From a virus, in IMG/VR virus record IMGVR_UViG_3300031977_001163, positions 1 to 27,638 of that record: a stretch of 27,638 bases of DNA; one strand, 5' to 3'. Each line of letters begins with the position of its first letter. The first letter of the stretch is position 1. The notes below the pieces were generated by a model that worked only from the letters and a program-made list of their open reading frames with translations, made no database searches and was not told where the DNA came from. The position numbers and the translations under genes were made by a program. Positions 17,098 to 23,302 of the stretch are shown here, in pieces.

Positions 17098-17900
17098 TTT
17101 TCATCTCCTGTCTTTTTGTCAGATTGAGCCGATTGATATTTCTCCCACTCGTCGTCTGGCATAGACATTCGAGATAGAAGTTCTGTTACGTCGTCCACCT
17201 TTTCGTATGGCTTCAGACGTTGACGTGGGTCACGGACTTTGCCGTGCCAACCACTGGCCTCATCAGTCACGACGTATCGTGAGACCTTGGGCATCCCTTG
17301 ATCGTTCTTTTCGGTTGTGCGAACGCCGCACAAGACGTGGTCGAACAGTGCAGGAATTTGTTTTGACACCTTCTGGCCTTTTACGAATGGCCAATACTGG
17401 GTCACATCATTTGCGTCTTGTTCCTCTGCTGCAAGGCAGGTGACATAGACGTGCATGTCGAGGTCGCGTATCCACTTGAGGGTTCCGATCATCATCCGTG
17501 AGTAGTCGGCCCAAAGTTGGAAGCCATTGCTGTTGTGCTTGTGTTCGACTTCCAAGTGTTCAATCAAACGCTCGGCAAGTTCAGTCAAGCTATCAATGGC
17601 AATCCATTTGTACCCTGCTTTCTGGAACTCCTCTGTTGCAATCATTTTACAGATGCCACGATATGAGTACACACCGTCCTCTGGATCGTGATTGCCATCC
17701 CAAGACGAGAAAGGAACGTAGTCGATGTCGACATCTTCGACTGACTTCAGTCCGCTTTCGCCTGAGATAATTAGACCTTTGCCAAATCTCTTCTGATAGA
17801 AGCGGCATTGGTATGTCTTGCCATATCCGTGGTGGGCATAGAGCAAGACTTTAGTGGGGCCATCCTTTGTGATGGATGACGTCTTGGGAAATTTAAACAT
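17094..17900 (-). CDS. Sak4-like RecA-fold ATPase (AAA_24)
   Basis: 268 aa. The Walker A variant YAHHGYGKTY lies at residues 21-30, followed by LIISGESGLKS; Walker B is WIAIDSLTELAE near 99-110, and VYVTCLAAEEQD resembles the sensor strand. These are features of the phage Sak4/AAA_24 group, RecA-related ATPases acting with SSB in single-strand annealing or exchange. Its start overlaps the upstream gene by 8 nt and its stop overlaps the DUF669 gene by 4 nt, so the module is tightly coupled. Role: homologous recombination and possibly replication restart in the cytoplasm. Confidence 0.85.
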   Translation of the reverse strand: MFKFPKTSSITKDGPTKVLLYAHHGYGKTYQCRFYQKRFGKGLIISGESGLKSVEDVDIDYVPFSSWDGNHDPEDGVYSYRGICKMIATEEFQKAGYKWIAIDSLTELAERLIEHLEVEHKHNSNGFQLWADYSRMMIGTLKWIRDLDMHVYVTCLAAEEQDANDVTQYWPFVKGQKVSKQIPALFDHVLCGVRTTEKNDQGMPKVSRYVVTDEASGWHGKVRDPRQRLKPYEKVDDVTELLSRMSMPDDEWEKYQSAQSDKKTGDEK

Positions 17901-18327
17901 GTGGTATTACCCTCACTTTTGGTTTGTCTAGCTTTCGAGTGAGAGCAAATTTCAGCTTCTCCTGCTCGCTTGTTGGAAGTTTGAGGAACTTCCGCTTGTC
18001 TACGGTCAACGACCGCTTGACGTGATCGGGCAATTCACCTTGCGAGAATGCTTTCTCCAAGGCTTCCTTGTCCCATGTCCACCGTTCAGAACGGTTGACG
18101 ATTACCTCATAGCTGTTTGTTGATATGGCTTTCTCACCCGCCTCTTCTGGGAAGACGTGCGCGATTTCTGTTTCCAACTGTGCTATGAGAATAGTCAGAG
18201 CCTCTAGCTGATTTGACACCTCAAGGTGTTGCTTTGCTAAATCCTCTAATGTTTTACTTCGCTCGGAAGGTTTGGGCGTCTTCTTCCCTATACTATCAAA
18301 GACATCCCACTCATCGCTTTCAATCAT
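17893..18327 (-). CDS. DUF7173-like protein, first gene of the recombination operon
   Basis: 144 aa from ATG 18327, chosen because AGGAGG lies at the right distance (18334-18339); a longer frame upstream runs through the promoter region and is unlikely. An N-terminal helical half (KTLEDLAKQHLEVSNQLEAL) is followed by NSYEVIVNRSERWTWDKEAL and a C-terminal half ending KPKVRVIPHV. The arrangement resembles the DUF7173 family found beside phage recombination genes; function unknown. A copy of the palindromic operator lies inside the gene (18216-18229). Confidence 0.75.
   Translation of the reverse strand: MIESDEWDVFDSIGKKTPKPSERSKTLEDLAKQHLEVSNQLEALTILIAQLETEIAHVFPEEAGEKAISTNSYEVIVNRSERWTWDKEALEKAFSQGELPDHVKRSLTVDKRKFLKLPTSEQEKLKFALTRKLDKPKVRVIPHV
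18216..18229. promoter_or_regulatory. Operator-like palindrome ACACCT-CA-AGGTGT, intragenic copy
   Basis: Identical 14-bp inverted repeat to the one in the divergent promoter region at 18376-18389, placed 147 bp away from it inside the first gene of the leftward operon. Exact identity of a 14-mer at this spacing suggests a second repressor site, possibly for looping or a roadblock. Confidence 0.55.
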
Positions 18328-18360
18328 TGTATCCTCCTGTGACTTACCAGCTACAATATC

Positions 18361-18420
18361 GTTTGGTGTCTTGTCACACCTCAAGGTGTAGTATATATAA
18401 TACAAGGTGTCAACTAAATG
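18361..18420. promoter_or_regulatory. Divergent promoters with embedded operator
   Basis: Rightward: TTGTCA at 18371-18376 and TATATA at 18394-18399 (17-nt spacer), with TATAAT at 18396-18401 as alternative. Leftward: perfect TTGACA on the minus strand (18408-18413), with a weaker -10 near TACACC. The palindrome ACACCT-CA-AGGTGT (18376-18389) occupies the rightward spacer, and a further half-site AAGGTGT lies at 18404-18410 near the start point. Bound repressor would block both directions. The region lies between the leftward recombination operon and a Cro-like gene, the classic layout of a phage switch. Confidence 0.7.
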
Positions 18421-18431
18421 GAGTAGAAAAA

Positions 18432-18659
18432 TTGACTTCGCGATTGAACATATCGGCATTGATCTCTGATCTTGGTGGAGCAGCCAAGGTTGCTGAGATT
18501 GCTGGCGTAGTGCGCACAGCCCCGTATGGATGGGTTAAACGCAACTACGTTTCGAGTTCCGTCTTGGAGAAAATTAAATCTGCCAACCCTGACATTGACT
18601 TAGACTTTTACTTTCACGAGGTGGACGATGACCAAGACAAAAATGGAGGCCGCTCTTGA
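18432..18659 (+). CDS. Small Cro/CI-like HTH protein
   Basis: 75 aa from TTG 18432, chosen because GGAG at 18420-18423 is correctly placed and because longer frames run through the promoter. ISALISDLGGAAKVAEIAGV followed by APYGWVKRNYV looks like the small Cro-type helix-turn-helix (carph-isopro-like), with the recognition helix near residues 24-38. The C-terminus is acidic (DLDFYFHEVDDDQD). It is the first gene after the divergent promoter and overlaps the prim-pol gene by 32 nt. It probably binds the ACACCT-N2-RGGTGT sites and regulates both directions. No full-length CI-type repressor is seen in the window. Confidence 0.75.
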   Translation: MTSRLNISALISDLGGAAKVAEIAGVVRTAPYGWVKRNYVSSSVLEKIKSANPDIDLDFYFHEVDDDQDKNGGRS

Positions 18660-20538
18660 GTATTTGGATCGCGGCTGGGCCGTTATCCCAATCAAGGGTG
18701 ACAAAAGACCTGCAATAAAGTGGGCTGATTTTCAGACAAGGCATCCAACTGAGGAAGAGGTCGTAGACTGGTGGACCAAGTGGCCAGACTATGACATCGC
18801 GGTGATTACAGGTGAGATAAGCGGCATCGTTGTTGTCGATTGTGACAACGAGGAAGCCGTGGACGCTGCCCAAGAAGCGGGTATGCAAAGTCCTATAAGG
18901 GTGAAGACCAAGCGCGGTCTTCACCTTTACTTTGAACATCCCAAGGATGGCATACGTCGTGGCCCACGGGCTGGCGTAAACAGCAGAGGTTCAGACTGGC
19001 CAAAGATAAATGGCTTAGACTTCAGAGGTGACGGCAGCTATGCGCTGCTTCCCCCATCGAACAATTACGAATGGACAGTCCCACCTTACATGGACTGGGA
19101 CGAGATGCCTATGTGGCGTGACTGGCAGCCCAAGCTGAAAGAAGAACGTCTGACAGCAGACTTCACTTTCTCCAAGCTCGACCTGTCTTCGATAGACCCC
19201 ATACATCCAGACGAGTTTATCAGTGAGTGGGATCGCACAGCAAAGTATGTGCTTGAGCATTTCCCAACCACCAAGAAGATACCGTCTGGCATGAGCAACG
19301 GACGCAACGAACGAGTGATGCGCTACATCAGCGAGAGCATACTCGAAGGGTTCTATGGACCAGAGTTACGAGTGCGTGGCTTTGCGTTTATGAATGAGTT
19401 CTTTGAAGACAACCTTGATGAGCGTGAGTTCGAGGCCACAGTGCAGTCGATGGAGCAAGCTGAGAAGCGCAACCATCCAGAACGCTTCGACGACAAGGGC
19501 AACTATATATACAGCCGCGACCTTATGCCCAAGAAGGAAGAGAAGAAGGCAAAGAAGCTGATACAAATGCGGGATGCCGAGCAACTTTTAGAAGAGGCAG
19601 ACGCGAAAACCTATTTGATAGAACCGTGGCTTCCTGCTAATACAATCGTGCAGGTCTTCGGTTACTCAGGACATGGCAAATCACTTTTCGTTCAGCATGC
19701 AGTCAGCGCACTCTGCGCTGGTCGGAAGTATTTTGGCCCCTTTGAAATCGGCAGACCTGCACGAGTGCTATACTTAGACTTCGAGATGGGCATGGCAACT
19801 ATCGCCAGACGTCTGATGGAGTTGCGTCAGATGCACGGCGATACCCAAGACAGGCTGAACATCTGGACACCATTCATCGAGGGCAGAGAGATAGACTTGC
19901 AGACGCGAGAAGGTCTTCTCGATCTACAGGAATGGATAAAGTTTGCTGGCCCAGACGTCGTCGTCATCGACACCATCCGTTCGGCATACCCAGGGATGGC
20001 AGAGAACTCGGCAGACGAGTGGGCAAAAGTAAACAAGCTGGCAGTAACATTGCGTAACTCTGGCCTTGCCGTCATCCTTATTCACCACAGCAACAAGCCG
20101 TCTGAGAGTGGCGTCGGCAGGGAAGCTGGCTCAACAAACCAGTTGACCGTCTTGGAGACGCAGATCAGGGTGGCTCAAGTATTCAAAGATGAAGAGACAG
20201 CAAAACAAAACGCTGGCTTATACGATGCGAACTACGACATGCCAGTCTGGCCTTTGCTGGAGAGCAAGCTGCCGCCTGAGTATCGGCTCTACATGGTGAT
20301 GGAGATTAGGTACGGTAAGGTGCGTGAATGGACAGACTTACACGACCGTGTGCAGTGGATTGGTTACGCTGCGCACAACACAACAGACGAGAAGATTGTG
20401 GTAAGCAGCAAGTCAACAAAGCAGCGTGCGAAAGACATGGCCTTGGAGGGTCATTCGCCCATGGCTATTTCTGATAAGTTGCATCGACCTCTACGGTTGG
20501 TCCGTGACTGGCTCGAACTTCACGATACTTCTTCCTAG
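18628..20538 (+). CDS. Prim-pol primase-polymerase fused to RepA-like helicase
   Basis: 636 aa; ATG preceded by AGGTGG. The N-terminal prim-pol (AEP) domain has RGWAVIPI (15-22), VVVDCDNEEA (Asp71, Asp73), GLHLYF (His99) and FRGDGSYALLPPS (132-144). A linker with many Lys (302-312) leads to a RecA-like ATPase: Walker A GYSGHGKS (345-352), LYLDFEMG (381-388), VVVIDTIRS (444-452) and VILIHHSNK (482-490), as in AAA_25/RepA hexameric helicases. The last 30 residues form a probable HTH (GHSPMAISDKLHRP). It would prime and unwind DNA for phage replication. No separate replicative polymerase is present in the window. The 3' end overlaps an antisense gene by 74 nt. Confidence 0.9.
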   Translation: MTKTKMEAALEYLDRGWAVIPIKGDKRPAIKWADFQTRHPTEEEVVDWWTKWPDYDIAVITGEISGIVVVDCDNEEAVDAAQEAGMQSPIRVKTKRGLHLYFEHPKDGIRRGPRAGVNSRGSDWPKINGLDFRGDGSYALLPPSNNYEWTVPPYMDWDEMPMWRDWQPKLKEERLTADFTFSKLDLSSIDPIHPDEFISEWDRTAKYVLEHFPTTKKIPSGMSNGRNERVMRYISESILEGFYGPELRVRGFAFMNEFFEDNLDEREFEATVQSMEQAEKRNHPERFDDKGNYIYSRDLMPKKEEKKAKKLIQMRDAEQLLEEADAKTYLIEPWLPANTIVQVFGYSGHGKSLFVQHAVSALCAGRKYFGPFEIGRPARVLYLDFEMGMATIARRLMELRQMHGDTQDRLNIWTPFIEGREIDLQTREGLLDLQEWIKFAGPDVVVIDTIRSAYPGMAENSADEWAKVNKLAVTLRNSGLAVILIHHSNKPSESGVGREAGSTNQLTVLETQIRVAQVFKDEETAKQNAGLYDANYDMPVWPLLESKLPPEYRLYMVMEIRYGKVREWTDLHDRVQWIGYAAHNTTDEKIVVSSKSTKQRAKDMALEGHSPMAISDKLHRPLRLVRDWLELHDTSS

Positions 20539-20722
20539 CTTCTATTTCCTCAAGCGTAAGGTGGCGCACTGACGTCACCTTCGCTTTTGGGAAATGCTCC
20601 CGAACTCTATCGACTAACTCAGCAATTTCTGGGTACTTGCGACGGTTCTCGTCGACAAGTTTTTGTCTCATAAGTTCTTCGTAACGCAGCTTATCTGCTG
20701 CAATTTCTTTCTTGGTTGCCAT
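20465..20722 (-). CDS. Small charged protein convergent with the prim-pol gene
   Basis: 85 aa, MATKKEIAADKLRYEELMRQ and onwards, rich in Lys, Arg and Glu, probably helical. ATG 20722 has only a weak GAGA before it. The last 24 codons lie antisense to the end of the prim-pol gene. The frame is credible because it starts right beside a folded intergenic element and has a phage-like composition, but I recognise no family. It may be translated from a promoter in or near the folded region. Confidence 0.55.
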   Translation of the reverse strand: MATKKEIAADKLRYEELMRQKLVDENRRKYPEIAELVDRVREHFPKAKVTSVRHLTLEEIEARKKYREVRASHGPTVEVDATYQK

Positions 20723-20728
20723 ATTTTC

Positions 20729-20852
20729 TCAGAATTAAAATCGTCTAGGCGTGTGACGTTGTCACCTCGACGTTGCTATCGTTTCACGACCGAGGCAGGC
20801 ACTGCCGTGCCTGTCTCGGCCTAACGTCTCGCGACGATTTTAACTTTTCTGA
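20729..20852. other. Strongly folded intergenic element (candidate origin or structured RNA)
   Basis: The outer arms TTAAAATCGTC (20735-20745) and GACGATTTTAA (20833-20843) pair perfectly, and TCAGAA (20729-20734) with TTCTGA (20847-20852) extends the stem to 17 bp past a 3-nt bulge. Inside: hairpin GTGAC-GTT-GTCAC (20753-20765); GACGTT (20769-20774) with AACGTC (20823-20828); and a 13-bp hairpin 20790-20802/20807-20819 with loop TGCC and one G-T pair. The result is a multi-branched fold of about 124 nt in a non-coding gap just after the replication gene. Confidence 0.7.
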
Positions 20853-20871
20853 CTGGAAAGTCAACACCTTT

Positions 20872-20910
20872 AACACCTGTGGGTGTTGATTTATCGTAAC
20901 ATTGGTTATA
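20872..20910 (+). promoter_or_regulatory. Operator and promoter of the rightward accessory operon
   Basis: AACACC-TGTG-GGTGTT at 20872-20887 contains ACACCT-GT-GGGTGT, one base from the operator at 18376. It overlaps a -35-like TGTTGA followed after about 16 nt by TTATAC, placing a promoter about 40 bp before ATG 20948. A further ACACCT half-site is at 20864-20869. The same Cro-like protein may control it. Confidence 0.6.
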
Positions 20911-20947
20911 CATTCGACACATAATAACTGTGCGACAAGGAAATATT

Positions 20948-21241
20948 ATGCCGAAAATGGTTCACGTCTCAGACGCGGACCTGAATTGGCTCAAAGAAAA
21001 CCATTACGATTACTCTTACCCTGACATGGCGCAACGAATTGGATGTTGTGTCGACACCCTGAAGCGTATCCTCGTTCGAGAGGGTCTTCAGGAATTTGAC
21101 GGAGCCAAGTATCAGGTCCGCACTATCGACAAATCCAAGCTATGGACACGCCCCTGCATGTCGTGTGGAGAGGAAGAAGAGCGTCCGCGTTTCTGGTACT
21201 TCTGCACCACTTGCCGAAAAGGAATGGGATATACTGAATGA
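20948..21241 (+). CDS. HTH protein with C-terminal zinc ribbon
   Basis: 97 aa from ATG 20948 (AAGGA upstream). Residues about 8-45 (DLNWLKENHYDYSYPDMAQR, then IGCCVDTLKRILVREGL) look like a homeodomain-like HTH; the end has CMSCG and FCTTCRKG, two CxxC pairs of a zinc ribbon. First gene of the long rightward operon and coupled (ATGA) to the nuclease gene. Likely a DNA-binding regulator or a nuclease accessory. Precise family not recognised. Confidence 0.8.
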   Translation: MPKMVHVSDADLNWLKENHYDYSYPDMAQRIGCCVDTLKRILVREGLQEFDGAKYQVRTIDKSKLWTRPCMSCGEEEERPRFWYFCTTCRKGMGYTE

Positions 21242-21618
21242 CAAAAGCGCATAAGCGTAAGGGTGACGCATATGAGAGGGAACTAGCTGCATACATCAAC
21301 GACGCCACTGGGCTGAACTGCTCACGCGCACCTTTATCTGGTGGTGGTAAAGTCGGTATGCACGGGACAGCAGACCTCATTGGCACACCAGCACTGTTCG
21401 TCGAAGCCAAGAGAGTGGAGCGTCTGAACTTTCACGATGCTCTGAGGCAAGCAGAAACCAACATCAGCAAGACGAATAGCATGTGCATGCCACTCGTCGT
21501 AAACAGACGTTCAAGAATGAAGACTGGCGAAAGTCTCTGCCTTCTCAGACTTGACGATCTGTTGAAGTTGTACCGCTGTTACCTCGTGTTGAACGGGTAC
21601 ACGAAGGACGACCAGTAG
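21238..21618 (+). CDS. Holliday-junction-resolvase-like PD-(D/E)XK nuclease
   Basis: 126 aa. KGDAYERELAAYI near residues 8-20, HGTADLIG (Asp45 region), ALFVEAKRVE (Glu and Lys of the E-x-K motif) and FHDALRQAET follow the compact order of Hjc/RusA-replacing PD-(D/E)XK phage nucleases. It would resolve branched replication or recombination intermediates before packaging. It overlaps the HTH/zinc-ribbon gene by 4 nt. A different endonuclease activity within the same fold cannot be excluded. Confidence 0.8.
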   Translation: MTKAHKRKGDAYERELAAYINDATGLNCSRAPLSGGGKVGMHGTADLIGTPALFVEAKRVERLNFHDALRQAETNISKTNSMCMPLVVNRRSRMKTGESLCLLRLDDLLKLYRCYLVLNGYTKDDQ

Positions 21619-21631
21619 CGTCTGACCTGCC

Positions 21632-21659
21632 ATAATCCTCAAGAAACTAGCGAGGTTAT
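21632..21659 (+). promoter_or_regulatory. Small hairpin over the ribosome binding site of the next gene
   Basis: ATAATCCTC (21632-21640) pairs with GAGGTTAT (21652-21659) as 4+4 bp with one bulged T. GAGG is the only good ribosome binding site for ATG 21661. It resembles, in weaker form, the hairpin before the giant gene. Confidence 0.4.
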
Positions 21660-21660
21660 C

Positions 21661-21936
21661 ATGGCAGCAAAGAAGAAGAAAAGATGTAACGTCTCCCTTT
21701 CTGTCAAGAAGGGTGAGAAGAAGCCAGCATCTCAGGGAGCGGGGCTGACTGCAAAGGGCAGAGCCAAGTACAACAAAGCCTGTGGCTCCAAACTCAAAGC
21801 TCCCCAACCATCTGGCGGTTCTCGCAAGAAGTCTTACTGTTCTCGCTCCGCTGGCCAGATGAAGATGCACAACATCAGTTGCTCCAAGACACCGAAGAAA
21901 CGCATCTGCGCAGCACGCAGACGTTGGAAGTGCTGA
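21661..21936 (+). CDS. Cationic Cys-containing phage protein (DUF6321-like)
   Basis: 91 aa, MAAKKKKR at the start, GLTAKGRAKYNKACGSKLKA near 27-46, GGSRKKSYCSRSAG, and a basic end RRRWKC. The GLTAKGRAKYN core and the RKKS(Y/F)C...RRWKC ending recur in many marine phage genomes; I associate the core with DUF6321. The pI must be very high and six Cys are present, so DNA or RNA binding, possibly inside the particle, is plausible. Overlaps the next gene by one base (TGATG). Confidence 0.75.
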   Translation: MAAKKKKRCNVSLSVKKGEKKPASQGAGLTAKGRAKYNKACGSKLKAPQPSGGSRKKSYCSRSAGQMKMHNISCSKTPKKRICAARRRWKC

Positions 21937-22505
21937 TGACAGACCCCAAAGACATAGCAGACGAAATCTTCAAGTGGTCAACCGAGATCGTCGAGACACC
22001 TCTCGAAGCCTTCGGTGGCCTCCCCGCCTGCCCGTTTGCACGGGCGGCGTGGGCGCAAAACAACGTCATGCTTCACGTCATCTATGACATCGACGTCATA
22101 CTCGACATAAAAAATTCTATCGACCCGTTCTCTCCGATGATCCACGTCTGCGCATGGCTAGACTACGACGAGCTAACAGCAGACGAGTTTCAGAAGTGCA
22201 TCGACCACCAAAACGAAAACCACTTTGGCGTCTGGCTCATGGGCTTCCACCCAGACAGTGAAGAAAACACCATGACCCCAGAGTTCGATGGCCTCGTAGA
22301 GGACGACTACGCACTCATTCTTGTGCAATCATTGGAACATCTGGTGGAGGCGTCCGACAAACTTCGTCGCACAAGTTATTACGACGCGTTCTCACCAGAG
22401 GACATGTCATACATCAACCACCGACAGGAGATTTATTATGCGTGGAATGAAAAAATCGGTTCGCAAAAAGCCTTCTTCTACCAAGAAGAAGAAACGGTAA
22501 ATTAG
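21936..22505 (+). CDS. Acidic phage protein with PACPFA motif, unknown function
   Basis: 189 aa from ATG 21936, coupled to the previous stop (TGATG); an upstream in-frame ATG lies inside that gene. GGLPACPFARAAWAQNNV (about 27-44) is a striking Cys-containing motif that I have seen in other marine phage proteins without known function. It is followed by alternating beta/alpha segments (VMLHVIYDIDVILDI, GVWLMGFHPDSEEN) and an acidic tail. The contrast with its basic neighbours is clear. The end of the gene contains a second small frame (22438-22500). Confidence 0.7.
   Translation: MTDPKDIADEIFKWSTEIVETPLEAFGGLPACPFARAAWAQNNVMLHVIYDIDVILDIKNSIDPFSPMIHVCAWLDYDELTADEFQKCIDHQNENHFGVWLMGFHPDSEENTMTPEFDGLVEDDYALILVQSLEHLVEASDKLRRTSYYDAFSPEDMSYINHRQEIYYAWNEKIGSQKAFFYQEEETVN
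22438..22500 (+). CDS. Nested 20-residue Lys/Arg-rich peptide
   Basis: ATG 22438 is preceded by AGGAG (22426-22430, 7-nt spacing) and reads MRGMKKSVRKKPSSTKKKKR before TAA at 22498-22500. It lies wholly inside the last 70 bases of the acidic gene, in another frame. The composition matches the other mini-proteins of this operon (half the residues are basic), and the ribosome binding site is better than chance. Below normal gene-finder cut-offs. Confidence 0.55.
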   Translation: MRGMKKSVRKKPSSTKKKKR

Positions 22506-22514
22506 GAGAAAACT

Positions 22515-22694
22515 ATGGCCCGTGTTCGTAAAGACAGAGGCGTCGTGTTCGGAACAAGCGCGATGTCTAGCCGCAACAGACCAGTGATGGGCGGCAATCC
22601 ATTTCAAAACGCTTCGAACGTATCTTCACAGTTCGGCTCATCCCTTTCCCGCAGCCCAGTCTACACAGGCCGTCAGAAGTCGATGCGCAGATGA
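22515..22694 (+). CDS. Small basic Ser/Asn-rich protein
   Basis: 59 aa, ATG 22515 behind TAGGAGA. Starts MARVRKDRGVVFG, ends with a basic segment GRQKSMRR, with a polar, probably disordered middle (NPFQNASNVSSQFGSSLSRS). Coupled by ATGA to the next gene. No family recognised; part of the run of tiny basic genes. Confidence 0.65.
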   Translation: MARVRKDRGVVFGTSAMSSRNRPVMGGNPFQNASNVSSQFGSSLSRSPVYTGRQKSMRR

Positions 22695-22801
22695 AGTCAC
22701 GTCAAGTCAAAACAGTTGGTCGCAAGACCAAGTCAGCCAACATGCAGCACGACACCTGTCCCTGCGTCTTGGCCAACAACAAAAGGAGTAAGTCCAAATG
22801 A
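22691..22801 (+). CDS. 36-residue basic protein with CPC motif
   Basis: ATG in an ATGA overlap with the previous gene. Reads MKSRQVKTVGRKTKSANMQH and then DTCPCVLANNKRSKSK. Its last codons contain the AAAGGAGT ribosome binding site of the next gene, to which it is also coupled. The two Cys of CPC could bind metal. Too short for the usual gene callers, but start and stop coupling on both sides supports it. Confidence 0.55.
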   Translation: MKSRQVKTVGRKTKSANMQHDTCPCVLANNKRSKSK

Positions 22802-22947
22802 TGGGTCGTAAAAAACCAATGCGTCGTGGCGCAGGTCCGAAGATCAGTCCACGCCAAGCGCAAATGATGATGGCTAGGATGAACCCTGCCCAGCGCAAGA
22901 AGGCAATGATGATGGCGCAGCAAGTCTTGGCAAGAGGCCGCCGCTAA
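22798..22947 (+). CDS. Met/Arg-rich mini-protein
   Basis: 49 aa. Two adjacent ATGs (22798 and 22801) are in frame; AGGAG at 22784-22788 favours the first. Sequence is MMGRKKPMRRGAGPKISPRQ followed by a helix with Met runs (AQMMMARMNPAQRKKAMMMA) and RGRR at the end. About a quarter of residues are Met. Probably an amphipathic basic helix binding nucleic acid or membrane. Ends in TAATG with the next gene. Confidence 0.65.
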   Translation: MMGRKKPMRRGAGPKISPRQAQMMMARMNPAQRKKAMMMAQQVLARGRR

Positions 22948-23105
22948 TGCCAGCAAAGAAGAAGAAGGCTGCCAAAAAAGACGCGTGCTACAGCAAGGTC
23001 AAGGCTCGCTACAAAGTCTGGCCTTCTGCTTATGCGTCTGGCGCACTCGTCAAGTGCCGCAAGGTCGGCGCTAAAAACTGGGGAAACAAGAGTAAAAAGA
23101 AATGA
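22947..23105 (+). CDS. Conserved cationic phage mini-protein (RYKVWPSAYASGALVKCRK type)
   Basis: 52 aa, MPAKKKKAAKKDACYSKVKA, then RYKVWPSAYASGALVKCRK and a basic tail. The central motif is one I know as common and well conserved in marine phages and some giant viruses; no function is established to my knowledge. Overlaps both neighbours (TAATG before, ATGA after). Two conserved Cys and a very high charge fit a nucleic-acid-binding role. Confidence 0.75.
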   Translation: MPAKKKKAAKKDACYSKVKARYKVWPSAYASGALVKCRKVGAKNWGNKSKKK

Positions 23106-23302
23106 GCGATCTGCGCAAATGGTTCAGTCAGAACGGTGGCAAAGGATGGATCGACTGCAAGACGGGCAAGCCTTGCGGTCGCAAGAAGGGTGAGAAGCGT
23201 AAGTCTTATCCCGCCTGCCGTCCGACCAAAGCGCAATGCACGTCTGCCGCTCGCAAGAAGACAAGCTCCAAGCGCATCAGTTGGAAAAAAGGCAAGAAGT
23301 AA
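23102..23302 (+). CDS. DUF5872-like cationic mini-protein
   Basis: 66 aa, MSDLRKWFSQNGGKGWIDCK, GKPCGRKKGEKRKSYPACRP, TKAQCTSAARKK and a Lys-rich end. The order KWF, WxD, PCGRKK, YPxCRP is the DUF5872 pattern seen in phages and environmental viruses. Four Cys spaced like a small zinc site. It ends in TAATG with the transglycosylase-like gene, so it is produced together with a virion enzyme. Confidence 0.75.
   Translation: MSDLRKWFSQNGGKGWIDCKTGKPCGRKKGEKRKSYPACRPTKAQCTSAARKKTSSKRISWKKGKK

Noticed and set aside
18330-18459. Longer N-terminus for the DUF7173-like gene
   Set aside because: It would translate the divergent promoter and operator region; the internal ATG at 18327 has a strong AGGAGG.
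18216-20887. CRISPR-like array from the repeated ACACCT/AGGTGT words
   Set aside because: Copies are few, short, palindromic and irregularly spaced, as for operators, with no spacer structure.
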